Shown: positions 46,307 to 54,525 of the stretch, in pieces
Numbering within the stretch: position 1 is the stretch's first letter
Layout of the letters: each line of letters begins with the position of its first letter
Origin: an uncultured Pelagibacteraceae bacterium
Lineage (GTDB): Bacteria; Pseudomonadota; Alphaproteobacteria; Pelagibacterales; Pelagibacteraceae
Direction: 5' to 3'
Length of the DNA: 64,000 nucleotides
NCBI GenBank assembly: GCA_902538915.1
Contig: CACBGZ010000002.1
Span: 27,329-91,328, forward strand
The notes under the pieces: generated by a model
What the model saw: only the letters and a program-made list of their open reading frames with translations
What the model was told of the DNA's origin: nothing
Database searches by the model: none
Position numbers and translations under genes: made by a program

Positions 46307-47011
46307 AATAATACAAATTAATTTATCTTTAAATCTTAAAATATCTTTGTATTTCAATTCAATTTCTTGAACTCCAAAATCTAATTGTTTATTCGAAAAA
46401 GTTAATAGGATTGAAATATATCTACTTTTAATCATCCTTAGATATTCTTTTTTTTGAACCTTTACATCAAAAAAAAATTTTTTTTTTTTCCTATAGGGAT
46501 ATAGCTTTGTGATAATCTTTAATATCTCCTTATCTCTTTTAAGTGATTGCTCTAGTCTATTTTTCATTAATTTAAAGGTTGGAATTTCGTTTTTATTTGT
46601 TTCAAGGGTAAATATCAAAATTTTACCTTTCAAATTTAACTTTTTTTTTAACAATCTTAATAATCTTTTGATTTCTGCTAGTTTCATTAAATGAATTGTT
46701 TGTTTTATCAAAATTAAATCAAATTTTTGATTATCAGTTGTGGAGTAATTTAAAGCATCTATTCTTTTAAAATTTATTCGTTTATCTCTATTTTTGTGGT
46801 TAACAATATCTATACCTAAAGGTTTTATTTTAAGCTTAAGCTTTGAGTTTAAAGCACCTAGTATCTTACCCCGACCGCAGCCAATATCTAAAATTTTTGA
46901 ATTAGAATTTAGATTAAAATTTTTTATTAAAAAACTATTGAATGAATTAATATATTTTTGAGAAGATAGCCAAGTTTTATTATCCCAATTTTTAATGACA
47001 ACTGATGCCAT
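46301..47011 (-). CDS. Class I SAM-dependent methyltransferase
   Basis: A 236-residue Rossmann-fold protein: motif I is ILDIGCGRGKILGAL, the acidic loop 'PLGIDIVNH', and 'FDLILIKQTIHLM' is the motif III/IV region. The substrate cannot be told. Very lysine-rich middle (KKKKFFFDVKVQKKE) with a run of nine T bases on the + strand. It overlaps the DUF4396 gene upstream by 20 bases. Confidence 0.72.
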   Translation of the reverse strand: MASVVIKNWDNKTWLSSQKYINSFNSFLIKNFNLNSNSKILDIGCGRGKILGALNSKLKLKIKPLGIDIVNHKNRDKRINFKRIDALNYSTTDNQKFDLILIKQTIHLMKLAEIKRLLRLLKKKLNLKGKILIFTLETNKNEIPTFKLMKNRLEQSLKRDKEILKIITKLYPYRKKKKFFFDVKVQKKEYLRMIKSRYISILLTFSNKQLDFGVQEIELKYKDILRFKDKLICIIL

Positions 47012-47429
47012 ACTTTTTCAATCTCCAATAATTATATGGCCAAGGTGTAAGAAATCCAACTATTAGCATCAACGGTACAACCCACCATGTTAATATTGCA
47101 CCACCTGTCAAAAAGTAATCTGTTAAATTCATTGCAACTTCCATGCTTATCATTGAAATAAAACTCATACCAAGTGCTGTTCTAAGAGCATTATTAAAAC
47201 TAAAATTTTGCTTAATTAAAATTATTGTCTCAAGAATAATACTAGTAATTAAACCATTGATTATTGCTAAAATCATTATCCCTAATACTGGAAATGGTAT
47301 TTTCGTTAATTGGAAATACAAGATCGTTCCAAAATCTCCTATGGCGCAACCAAGTAAACACCAAGCTGTATTCCTAGCACTTTGTTTCCAAGTATTTAAA
47401 CAACGCCAGTCAAATGTAGTAGATTCCAT
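46992..47429 (-). CDS. DUF4396-like membrane protein
   Basis: A 145-residue protein with four hydrophobic segments. 'ARNTAWCLLGCAIGDFGTILYF' and 'MSFISMISMEVAMNLTDYFL' plus 'WWVVPLMLIVGFLTPWPYNYWRLKKYG' followed by a terminal CH match the DUF4396 family. Met- and His-rich helices of this kind have suggested metal handling, but this is not proved. It is divergent from the persulfide dioxygenase gene with a 22-base gap. Confidence 0.7.
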   Translation of the reverse strand: MESTTFDWRCLNTWKQSARNTAWCLLGCAIGDFGTILYFQLTKIPFPVLGIMILAIINGLITSIILETIILIKQNFSFNNALRTALGMSFISMISMEVAMNLTDYFLTGGAILTWWVVPLMLIVGFLTPWPYNYWRLKKYGISCH

Positions 47430-47451
47430 ATTTATGTGATAATATTTATTT

Positions 47452-48132
47452 ATGATTTTTAAACAAGTTTTCGATAAAAAATCTAGTACCTACACTTACA
47501 TAATTGCCTCAGCAAAAGGAAGAGAGGCTTTAATCATAGACCCTGTTTTAGAAAATGTTGAGGACTATATAAAAATACTCAATCAATTAAATCTAAAATT
47601 AGTAAAGGTGATAGATACTCACATACATGCTGACCATGTAACTGGTGCGGGAAAATTAAGAGACAAAACAAAATGCGTAACTATTATGGGTGAGCATACC
47701 CCAACTGATGCTGTTGAAGTAAAAGTCAAAGATGATGAAATAATTAAATTAGATAAACTAAATTTCAGAGCAATTTATACACCAGGACATACATCTGATA
47801 GTTTTTGTTTTCTTATGGATAAATATTTATTTTCTGGAGACACATTACTTATCAATGGTACCGGCAGAACTGATTTTCAAAATGGTAGCTCTACAGATGC
47901 ATATAACTCAATTTTTAATAGGCTCTTAAAACTTCCTGATGATACACTTTTATACCCTGCTCATGATTATAAGGGTGAAACTGTCAGTACCATTGGTAAA
48001 GAAAAAAGATCAAATCCGAGATTACAAGTTAGTAATGTGGATGAGTATATTGAAATTATGAACAATCTAGACCTTAAGAAGCCAGAAAAAATTGATTATA
48101 ATGTTGCAAGTAATCTTAGGTTAGGAATTTAA
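47452..48132 (+). CDS. MBL-fold persulfide dioxygenase, ETHE1-like
   Basis: A 226-residue metallo-beta-lactamase-fold protein. The metal motif THIHADH, 'TPGHTSDSFCFLM', 'FSGDTLLINGTGRTDFQNG' and 'LYPAHDYKG' match ETHE1/SdoA enzymes, which use one Fe to oxidise glutathione persulfide to sulfite. No rhodanese domain is fused. The GTGRTDFQ segment separates it from glyoxalase II. Its stop overlaps the convergent thioredoxin-like gene by 4 bases. Confidence 0.87.
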   Translation: MIFKQVFDKKSSTYTYIIASAKGREALIIDPVLENVEDYIKILNQLNLKLVKVIDTHIHADHVTGAGKLRDKTKCVTIMGEHTPTDAVEVKVKDDEIIKLDKLNFRAIYTPGHTSDSFCFLMDKYLFSGDTLLINGTGRTDFQNGSSTDAYNSIFNRLLKLPDDTLLYPAHDYKGETVSTIGKEKRSNPRLQVSNVDEYIEIMNNLDLKKPEKIDYNVASNLRLGI

Positions 48133-48524
48133 ATCTTTATTGAGGATTTAATGGCCTCATAAATTAGGTCTTCAGTTGTTTCACCCACACTTCTGTATAT
48201 TTCTTTATTGTCTTTAAATATCAATAGCGTGGTTTGAAATTGGACTTTTAAAAGATTAGCAATTTCTTTATTTGTTACGTCGAAAGCAAAGTACTCAATA
48301 TTATCAAATTTTATGTCCGATAAACCACCGTCTTTTTTAGCTGTTTTCAAGATTTTCATTTGTCCTGCACAAGACGAACAATATTTAATCCAGGAGCTTA
48401 CAATTACAACTTTACCTTCTGATTGTGCTTTATCAAATAATCTTTTATCAAAAGTCGTTTCTTTGTCTAATGCAATGGCGTTTAGTGTGAATAAACAAAA
48501 TATTAATATGAAAAATTTTTTCAT
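48129..48524 (-). CDS. Secreted thioredoxin-fold protein with CSSC motif
   Basis: A 131-residue protein with a signal peptide (MKKFFILIFCLFTLNAIA). The thioredoxin-like domain carries SWIKYCSSCAGQMK, in the DsbD-gamma/TlpA position, followed by 'YFAFDVTNKEIANLLKVQFQTTLLIF'. It probably acts as a periplasmic thiol-disulfide reductase or in cytochrome c maturation; a c-type cytochrome is encoded nearby. No membrane partner is adjacent. Confidence 0.75.
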   Translation of the reverse strand: MKKFFILIFCLFTLNAIALDKETTFDKRLFDKAQSEGKVVIVSSWIKYCSSCAGQMKILKTAKKDGGLSDIKFDNIEYFAFDVTNKEIANLLKVQFQTTLLIFKDNKEIYRSVGETTEDLIYEAIKSSIKI

Positions 48525-48530
48525 AAGGCT

Positions 48531-48845
48531 TTATATAACAAAAATTAGAAACCAGTAAGAAGCTAAACCTGAAAATATTGTCGCAATGATACTTCTTGAA
48601 AATATTCCAATTACTACAGCTATTATAGCTGCGATTATTTTTGGATTATCGTCAAACTGAAATAATCCTACATCATTGATAAAAATTGCAGGAAAAATTA
48701 TTGCTGGAAATATTGCAGATGGTACAAAAGATAATATTTCTCTTATTCTAGCATTAAACATTTCTTTTTTAATTAAAGCAATCATAGTAAATCTTGTGAA
48801 ATAAGTGATTAGTCCACAATATATTATTAAGGTCCAATTACTCAT
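48531..48845 (-). CDS. azlD: AzlD-like branched-chain amino acid exporter subunit
   Basis: A 104-residue protein with about four short membrane segments: 'LITYFTRFTMIALIKKEM', 'VPSAIFPAIIFPAIF', and an 'AIIAVVIGIFSRSIIATIFSGLASYW' end, typical of AzlD. It forms a two-part exporter with AzlC; the genes overlap by 8 bases. Confidence 0.85.
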   Translation of the reverse strand: MSNWTLIIYCGLITYFTRFTMIALIKKEMFNARIREILSFVPSAIFPAIIFPAIFINDVGLFQFDDNPKIIAAIIAVVIGIFSRSIIATIFSGLASYWFLIFVI

Positions 48846-49533
48846 TTGATTTAGTCATTTTCGTTAAAATGATTGCTGAAAGTAATCCGATTAATGCAGC
48901 AACAATTACATAAGCTTTAAATGGAATTATATTATAGCCGAAAGTAGCAACAAGTCCTGAAACAATTATTACAAATACATTTACAAATTTTCTAAAGTCA
49001 TTAATTAGTAATGCTAAAAAAGTTAATGGGATTGCAAAACTTAATCCAAGTTTTTCAGGAATAGCAGCACCTAGTATAATTCCTAAAAAAGTTGTTGATT
49101 GCCATATTATCCAACAAGTTGCGCCTCCACCAACTAAATGAAAGTATTTATTTTCATTTTTATTCTTTTTGAAATATTCATTTGATCTAGCAAATGCCTG
49201 GTCAATTAAAAAATACGAGATAATAATTTTCCAAATTAATTTTAAATCTGACAAATGTTCAGAAACAACAGCCCCATAAAGTAAGTGTCTTGAGTTCACG
49301 GCTCCTACTGAGCTTATAATCACCAAAGAAGAGGCACCACCTGAAAATAATTGTAAAAGAACTATTTGAGATGCTCCTCCGAATATAATTAAAGACATAC
49401 CCATTGTTTCCAAAGGTGTAAATCCAACATCAATAGCTAGAACACCAAATATTAAACCAAAAGGCACCACAGGAATCATTAGTGGACTTACATCAATTAC
49501 GCCTTTTAGAAATATCTTTAACTTACCATTCAT
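48838..49533 (-). CDS. azlC: AzlC-like branched-chain amino acid exporter subunit
   Basis: A 231-residue membrane protein. 'PLMIPVVPFGLIFGVLAIDVGFTPLETMGMSLIIFGGASQIVLLQL' and 'VNSRHLLYGAVVSEHL' are the AzlC signature. It works with AzlD to export branched-chain or other neutral amino acids. It is 19 bases from the iron ABC ATPase gene and could share its transcript. Confidence 0.88.
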   Translation of the reverse strand: MNGKLKIFLKGVIDVSPLMIPVVPFGLIFGVLAIDVGFTPLETMGMSLIIFGGASQIVLLQLFSGGASSLVIISSVGAVNSRHLLYGAVVSEHLSDLKLIWKIIISYFLIDQAFARSNEYFKKNKNENKYFHLVGGGATCWIIWQSTTFLGIILGAAIPEKLGLSFAIPLTFLALLINDFRKFVNVFVIIVSGLVATFGYNIIPFKAYVIVAALIGLLSAIILTKMTKSNE

Positions 49534-49552
49534 TTTATTATAGAGGCTTTTA

Positions 49553-50614
49553 TTAGAAGCAAACTATATGATCAATATGAATTGGTCTTTTTATGCCGAA
49601 TTTTTCATCTACTTCATGTTGATGAATATGATGAGAGTGAACAAATACAGGAATGAGAGTATTATTGGGAGTTTTGAGAGTATAAATAAAGTTAGTTCCT
49701 CTAAATTTTCTATCAATCACTTCAAATTTTAAATTGCTTGTATCATCGTGATGTAAGTCTTCTGGTTGAATTAAAAGCTTTACACTAGATCCTATCGGGA
49801 ATGGTTTGACAAAATTACCGGTGATTGTTCCAAGATCTTTATTTTCAAGACTTTTGGGGCTTGTAACTTCTGCAGGAATTAAAATTCCTCTATTTAAAAA
49901 ATTAACTACCTCTACCGAATTTGGTAAATGGTAAACATTATAAGGATCATCAAATTGTTTAAGCTCTTGATTTAAAATTATTCCACATTTTGATCCCAAG
50001 TAAAATGCTTCATAAGAATCATGGGTAACTATAATTGTTGTTATCTTTGAATTTTTAAGTATTTTTTTTAACTTTTCTTGTATCTCCTCTTTAAAACTTT
50101 GATCTACATTCGACAATGGTTCATCTAAAAGTAACAAATCAGGCTTAGTTATAAGAGATCTTGCGAGTGAAGCTCTTTGAGCTTCGCCAGCACTTATTTC
50201 ATGGGGAAATTTATTCAGTATGTGAGAAATATCTAATAAGTTAATTAATTCCTCAAAATTTATTGATTTGTCTTTTTTGATCTCATTTCTTTCAGCTCCT
50301 AATAAAATATTCTTTTTAACTGTGTAGTGTGGAAATAAACTGTTTTCCTGAAAAGCCAAGGATATGTTTCTTTTCTCTGGTTCGATATTAATATTTTCTG
50401 AGGACAAAGTTTTTCCTTTGAGCGCGATTGAACCTTTATTTATATTTTCCAAACCTGCAATAGTTCTCAAAATTGTCGTTTTGCCAATACCTGAGGGTCC
50501 CAATAAACATATGATGTCCCCTTCTTTTTCTATAGAAAAGGAAACATTCTTTACCTTAACTTTATTTCCGATCTTAAAGTCAACGTTTTTAATTTCAAAA
50601 AAATTATCACTCAT
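49553..50614 (-). CDS. fbpC: Fe(III) ABC importer ATPase
   Basis: A 353-residue ATPase with Walker A GPSGIGKTT, signature 'ISAGEAQRASLARSL' (a variant of LSGGQ), Walker B LLLDEPLSNVD and 'IIVTHDSYEAFYLG'. The C-terminal TOBE-type domain ('GSSVKLLIQPEDLHHD') is seen in FbpC/PotA relatives. It overlaps fbpB by 8 bases. The signature begins ISAGEAQR, where the usual second Gly of LSGGQ is Ala-Gly, common in FbpC. Confidence 0.88.
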   Translation of the reverse strand: MSDNFFEIKNVDFKIGNKVKVKNVSFSIEKEGDIICLLGPSGIGKTTILRTIAGLENINKGSIALKGKTLSSENINIEPEKRNISLAFQENSLFPHYTVKKNILLGAERNEIKKDKSINFEELINLLDISHILNKFPHEISAGEAQRASLARSLITKPDLLLLDEPLSNVDQSFKEEIQEKLKKILKNSKITTIIVTHDSYEAFYLGSKCGIILNQELKQFDDPYNVYHLPNSVEVVNFLNRGILIPAEVTSPKSLENKDLGTITGNFVKPFPIGSSVKLLIQPEDLHHDDTSNLKFEVIDRKFRGTNFIYTLKTPNNTLIPVFVHSHHIHQHEVDEKFGIKRPIHIDHIVCF

Positions 50615-52226
50615 TATTTTCTCTTAAAATATATTTTGATGTTACTATAATAAATAAACTAGCGATTAAAATTAAAAATAAGGAAGGTACTGCTGCAGCT
50701 TCTAATAAATCTTCAGATGCAGAGATATATGCGGTGGTAGCAAAGGTTTCAAAATTAAAAGGTCTTAAAATAAGAGTTATTGGTAATTCCCTAATTATTT
50801 CTAAAGAGATAAGTATGATAATGAACAAAAGGGAATTTCTTAAAAAAGGTATGTGAATATTTGTAAAAGTTTTTCTTTTTGAATAGCCAAGTAAGTAAGC
50901 ACTCTCATCGACAGAAATATTCATCTTTTCATATCCTGATTTTATTCCATTAAAAGCTAATGAATAAAATCTGATAAAGTAAACTAAAACTAATCCAAAC
51001 ACAGATCCTATAAATATTTTTTTGATTGAAGAAAAGCCAAATGATTTAATTATACTATCGTCGAACCAAGCTATAAAAGTAATGAAAGCAATTGCTAAAA
51101 TCACTCCAGGTATAGCATAGCCTGAAATTGATAATGTAGATAAAAAATTGAGAGTTTTATTATTTGAAACTCTATTGCCATAATTTGATATTAAAGAAAA
51201 TATTATCAAAACTAAACTAGATAATAAAACTAAGTACAAAGTATTCAAAACTAAATTAGTTATTTCTAAATCAAACAAATTTTCAGGAAATTTTATTGTC
51301 CAGTAAAGCATCTGACTTAGTGGAAATAAAAAACTCACAAAAAAAATAAAAAAACAAAAGATAAAAGCTAAAAAAGCATTAATTCCAAAGAGTTTTATTT
51401 TTACTTTTTGTTTAAGTCCACCTTTCGAATTAAAGTGATATTTAGCCCTTCTTCTAGATAAATTTTCTAAAATAAATAATGAAAATATAAATAATAATAA
51501 AAAAAAAGATATTCGATTAGCAAAAGCTAAATCATCAAAATAAATCCAAGAGTTGTAGATACCTGTAGTCAAAGTATTTATTGAGAAAAAATCAACGGCG
51601 CCGAACTCTGCTAAAGTTTCCATTGCTACCAAAGATAAACCTGCAACTATGGCCGGTCTTGCTGCGGGCAATATTACTTTAAAAAAAGATTTAAATCTTG
51701 AAAAGCCTAGATTTTTACCAAGATCAATTAAATTTTGTGACTGATATAAAAATGATGCTCTAGTAAGTATATATACATATGCATATAAAGAGAAAGATAT
51801 TGATAATATAGCTCCAAACATACCATCAAATTTAGGAATATTTTTATTATAATTTGCCTCGCCAAATAAGTTTTTTAAAATTGTAAATGCAGTTCCATAA
51901 TTTTCAAAGAAAGCAGTTAAAGAATAAGCATAAATGTAAGGTGGGACTGCAAAAGATAATATCAATGCCCATTTAAAAAATTCACTTCCTGGAAATCTAT
52001 AGAAAGACACTAAGTAAGCTGCACCAGTACCGATAATAAATGTAAGTAATAAAACTGATAACAAAAGGGTGAGTGAATTAAAAATATATTCAACTAGAAA
52101 AGTATTCTTTAATATTTCATAATAATTAGAGGTGGTTTCAAAAAAACTTGCAAACACAGTTATTACTGGAATTAGTACTATAAAAGAAATTAAAAAAGAC
52201 GAAACAAACCAACTATTGAATTTCAT
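50607..52226 (-). CDS. fbpB: Fe(III) ABC importer permease (fused two-domain)
   Basis: This protein of about 539 residues contains two BPD permease domains, each with an EAA-type loop ('LGKNLGFSRFKSFFKVILPAARPAIVAG' and 'LLGYSKRKTFTNIHIPFL'), as in FbpB/SfuB. I use ATG 52226 (MKFNSWFVSSFLISFIVLI). The track start at 52271 lies within the attenuator hairpin tail and adds a non-family stretch. Twelve hydrophobic segments are visible. Confidence 0.9.
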   Translation of the reverse strand: MKFNSWFVSSFLISFIVLIPVITVFASFFETTSNYYEILKNTFLVEYIFNSLTLLLSVLLLTFIIGTGAAYLVSFYRFPGSEFFKWALILSFAVPPYIYAYSLTAFFENYGTAFTILKNLFGEANYNKNIPKFDGMFGAILSISFSLYAYVYILTRASFLYQSQNLIDLGKNLGFSRFKSFFKVILPAARPAIVAGLSLVAMETLAEFGAVDFFSINTLTTGIYNSWIYFDDLAFANRISFFLLLFIFSLFILENLSRRRAKYHFNSKGGLKQKVKIKLFGINAFLAFIFCFFIFFVSFLFPLSQMLYWTIKFPENLFDLEITNLVLNTLYLVLLSSLVLIIFSLISNYGNRVSNNKTLNFLSTLSISGYAIPGVILAIAFITFIAWFDDSIIKSFGFSSIKKIFIGSVFGLVLVYFIRFYSLAFNGIKSGYEKMNISVDESAYLLGYSKRKTFTNIHIPFLRNSLLFIIILISLEIIRELPITLILRPFNFETFATTAYISASEDLLEAAAVPSLFLILIASLFIIVTSKYILRENNE

Positions 52227-52249
52227 ATTATAATCCGCCTTATGAACAT

Positions 52250-52296
52250 GAAAAAAGTAAAGTGTCCACAATTAACTTTCGCTAACAGTGGACACT
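52250..52296 (-). terminator. Strong intra-operon hairpin between the small Cys protein gene and fbpB
   Basis: On the minus strand AGTGTCCAC ... GTGGACACT make a 9-bp stem with an inner TTAGC-GAAA-GTTAA arm closed by a GNRA loop, followed by TTTACTTTTTT. It would reduce read-through into the permease and ATPase genes so that the binding protein is most abundant. Confidence 0.8.
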
Positions 52297-52307
52297 ATTT
52301 AAGAAAA

Positions 52308-52481
52308 TCAAAAATTAAATACTTTTAGGATATGCGGAACCTCCTCAGTCTTAATCTCTGACATTTTTCTATTATTTACCCTTTCATTGATTTTTTTACA
52401 CTCCTTTAAACATGGGGAACATGCAACGGAAGATTTATTTAAATCAACTTCAGAAATAAATTTTTTTTTTTCTTTCACCAT
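52308..52481 (-). CDS. Small Cys-motif protein in the iron operon, unknown
   Basis: About 57 residues from ATG 52481 (MVKEKKKFISEVDLNKSSVA), chosen because it follows the fbpA stop by 2 bases; the track start overlaps fbpA. The core CSPCLKEC (C-x2-C-x3-C) could bind Fe, Zn or a cluster. There is no TM or signal segment. It lies between fbpA and the hairpin, so it is expressed at the level of the binding protein. I know no family for it. Confidence 0.6.
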   Translation of the reverse strand: MVKEKKKFISEVDLNKSSVACSPCLKECKKINERVNNRKMSEIKTEEVPHILKVFNF

Positions 52482-52483
52482 AG

Positions 52484-53512
52484 TTACTTCCAACCAGCAG
52501 CTGTCATTACCTCTACTGCAGCAGCTTGATTTTTTCCATAAGAAGCTAGTTTAGTTTTCATATCTTGTTTGAAATCTAATCCTAGGTTATTAACTACTAA
52601 TGGACTTGGTGAAACACCATCAATCATTGGAAACTCAAAAGTATTATTTGTAAAATGCTCCTGAGAGTCTGGAGTTAATAAAAACTCTACAAGTTTGATC
52701 GCGTTAGCTTTATTTGGCGCACCTTTTACCAAAGCTGCACAACTAACATTCATGTGCGTTCCTCTATCATTTTGATTAGGGAAAAAAGCCTTAACTTTTT
52801 TAGCTGCTTCTTGTTGTTCTGCACCTTTTTTTCCAGATAACATTAGAGCTAAATAGTATGTGTTAGCCACTGCAATATCTGCTTCACCAGCAGCCACTGC
52901 CATTATTTGAGCTCTGTCATTACCGGTTGGTGTTCTAGCCATGTTAGCAACAACTCCTTCAGCCCACGCAGCTGTTGCAGCTTTTCCGTTGTTTTTTATC
53001 AATGATGCTACAAGAGATTTGTTGTAAATGTTGCTAGATTTTCTAATTACTAATCTACCTTTCCATTTAGGATCAGCTAGACCTTCGTAAGTCATTCCAG
53101 ATAATTCAGCACCAGTTACTCTTTCAGGTGAATAATAAATTATTCTTGCTCTTTTTGCGATTCCAACCCACTTGCTTGTTCTGAAGGTTTTTGGAACAGC
53201 TGACTTAATAGCAGGAGATGTTAAACCGCCTTGAAGTGTGCCTTTTGCATCCATAGCACCACATCTTCCAGCATCTGCTGTTATATAAAGATCAGCAGAA
53301 GAATCTGCACCTTCACTAATTATTCTTTTCTCTAAGGCACCTGATTTTCCATTAATTAAATTTACTTTTATTCCAGTTAAATTTGTAAACTTGGAATAAA
53401 GTTCTGCGTCTGCTTTGTAATGTCTTGCATTAAAAACGCTAACTTCATTTGCGATAGAAAAAGTTGATACAAATAAAGATGTTATTAAAGCAAAAATAGT
53501 TACTTTTTTCAT
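52484..53512 (-). CDS. fbpA: Fe(III) ABC importer binding protein
   Basis: A periplasmic iron-binding protein (about 342 residues). I start at ATG 53512 (MKKVTIFALITSLFVSTF, a signal peptide cut near SIANEV), eight bases after CGGAGAA; the track start adds seven residues before it. 'VFNARHYKADAELYSKFTNLTGIKV' and 'GGLTSPAIKSAVPKTFRTSKWVGIAKRARIIYYSP' are FbpA/FutA features, and the paired Tyr (NTYYLALM) are the usual iron ligands. A Fur-like box lies upstream. First gene of the operon. Confidence 0.92.
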   Translation of the reverse strand: MKKVTIFALITSLFVSTFSIANEVSVFNARHYKADAELYSKFTNLTGIKVNLINGKSGALEKRIISEGADSSADLYITADAGRCGAMDAKGTLQGGLTSPAIKSAVPKTFRTSKWVGIAKRARIIYYSPERVTGAELSGMTYEGLADPKWKGRLVIRKSSNIYNKSLVASLIKNNGKAATAAWAEGVVANMARTPTGNDRAQIMAVAAGEADIAVANTYYLALMLSGKKGAEQQEAAKKVKAFFPNQNDRGTHMNVSCAALVKGAPNKANAIKLVEFLLTPDSQEHFTNNTFEFPMIDGVSPSPLVVNNLGLDFKQDMKTKLASYGKNQAAAVEVMTAAGWK

Positions 53513-53545
53513 TCGTTCTCCGTTTCTCCGCAATATTTAGTTGAA

Positions 53546-53580
53546 AATGATAACTATTCTCAATGATAATGATAATCAAT
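53546..53580 (-). promoter_or_regulatory. Fur-like operator in the fbpA promoter
   Basis: The bases TGATAATGATAATCA (53564-53578) closely match the Fur consensus core (GATAATGATAATCATTATC type), and a second weaker half (TGATAACTATTCTCA) lies beside it. The element is 35-70 bases before the fbpA ATG, over the likely promoter. It fits iron repression of fbpA, the small Cys gene, fbpB and fbpC. Confidence 0.75.
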
Positions 53581-53634
53581 CGCAACAATGTCGCACATGC
53601 GTAATTTTAAAGAATTAACTCAAAAATTGAATGA

Positions 53635-54525
53635 TTAAGCTTCCCAGTCGCCTATTTTACTAAATAAAAAGTTTCTAAATGCTTGAACTCTAGCTGTATT
53701 TTTTAAGGATTGAGGATACACAAAATGAGCTTCTGTAATTGGGCCTTCAGATTTGGGTAACACCTTAATAACTTTATTCGAATCACTAACTAAATACTCA
53801 GGTAATGCTGCTAAACCAACTCCAGACTCAACAGCTAAGAGTAAACCCATAACACTGTTAACCTTCATTATAGTTTTTCTTTTTTTGCCATCATGCATAC
53901 CAAGTTTTAAAGCCCAATCTGGGTTATAAACCGGAGAAGGTGCTCCCTTTCCGAATGAGATAAATTTATGTTTGTTTAAATCTCCAATGGTTTTAGGCAT
54001 TCCGTTTTTTTCAAGGTATTTATTTGAACCATAAATATAGTATTTAATATCAACTAATTTTTTTTGAATGTAATTAAGCTGTTTAGGTCTTCTCATAAAA
54101 ATACCTATATCTGCTTGTCTTGTGCTCAAATCTAATTCTTTATCATCAAATACAAGTTCGATCTCTATTTCTGGATGAAGTCTCATGAATTCTTGTATTC
54201 TAGGAGTTAACCAATGAGTACCAAAACTTCTAACAGTGGTGATAGTTAATTTACCAGTAGGTTTATTTTTTTGATCACCTAATGAAGTTTCAACCTCTTT
54301 TAACTTGCTAATTACCTCATGTGCAGTTTTGAAAACATACTCACCATTTTCTGTAAGTGTTAATCCCCTTGCGTGCCTTTCAAATAATTGAACTTTCAAA
54401 TCTTGTTCAAGGGATTGTATTTGTCTGCTTATAGCTGACTGACTTAGATTTAAATTGACAGTTGCACTAGTAAAACTACCAGCTTCTGCAACGGCATGAA
54501 AGATTTTTAATTTATCCCAATCCAT
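53635..54525 (-). CDS. LysR-type transcriptional regulator
   Basis: A 296-residue protein. The N-terminal winged helix ('MDWDKLKIFHAVAEAGSFTSATVNLNLSQSAISRQIQSLEQDL') is a standard LysR reader head; the rest is the effector domain. Its start overlaps by one base the stop of the acuI-like gene, so it is in the folE-acuI-lysR unit and may sense a pathway intermediate or act on the divergent region. Ligand unknown. Confidence 0.92.
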   Translation of the reverse strand: MDWDKLKIFHAVAEAGSFTSATVNLNLSQSAISRQIQSLEQDLKVQLFERHARGLTLTENGEYVFKTAHEVISKLKEVETSLGDQKNKPTGKLTITTVRSFGTHWLTPRIQEFMRLHPEIEIELVFDDKELDLSTRQADIGIFMRRPKQLNYIQKKLVDIKYYIYGSNKYLEKNGMPKTIGDLNKHKFISFGKGAPSPVYNPDWALKLGMHDGKKRKTIMKVNSVMGLLLAVESGVGLAALPEYLVSDSNKVIKVLPKSEGPITEAHFVYPQSLKNTARVQAFRNFLFSKIGDWEA

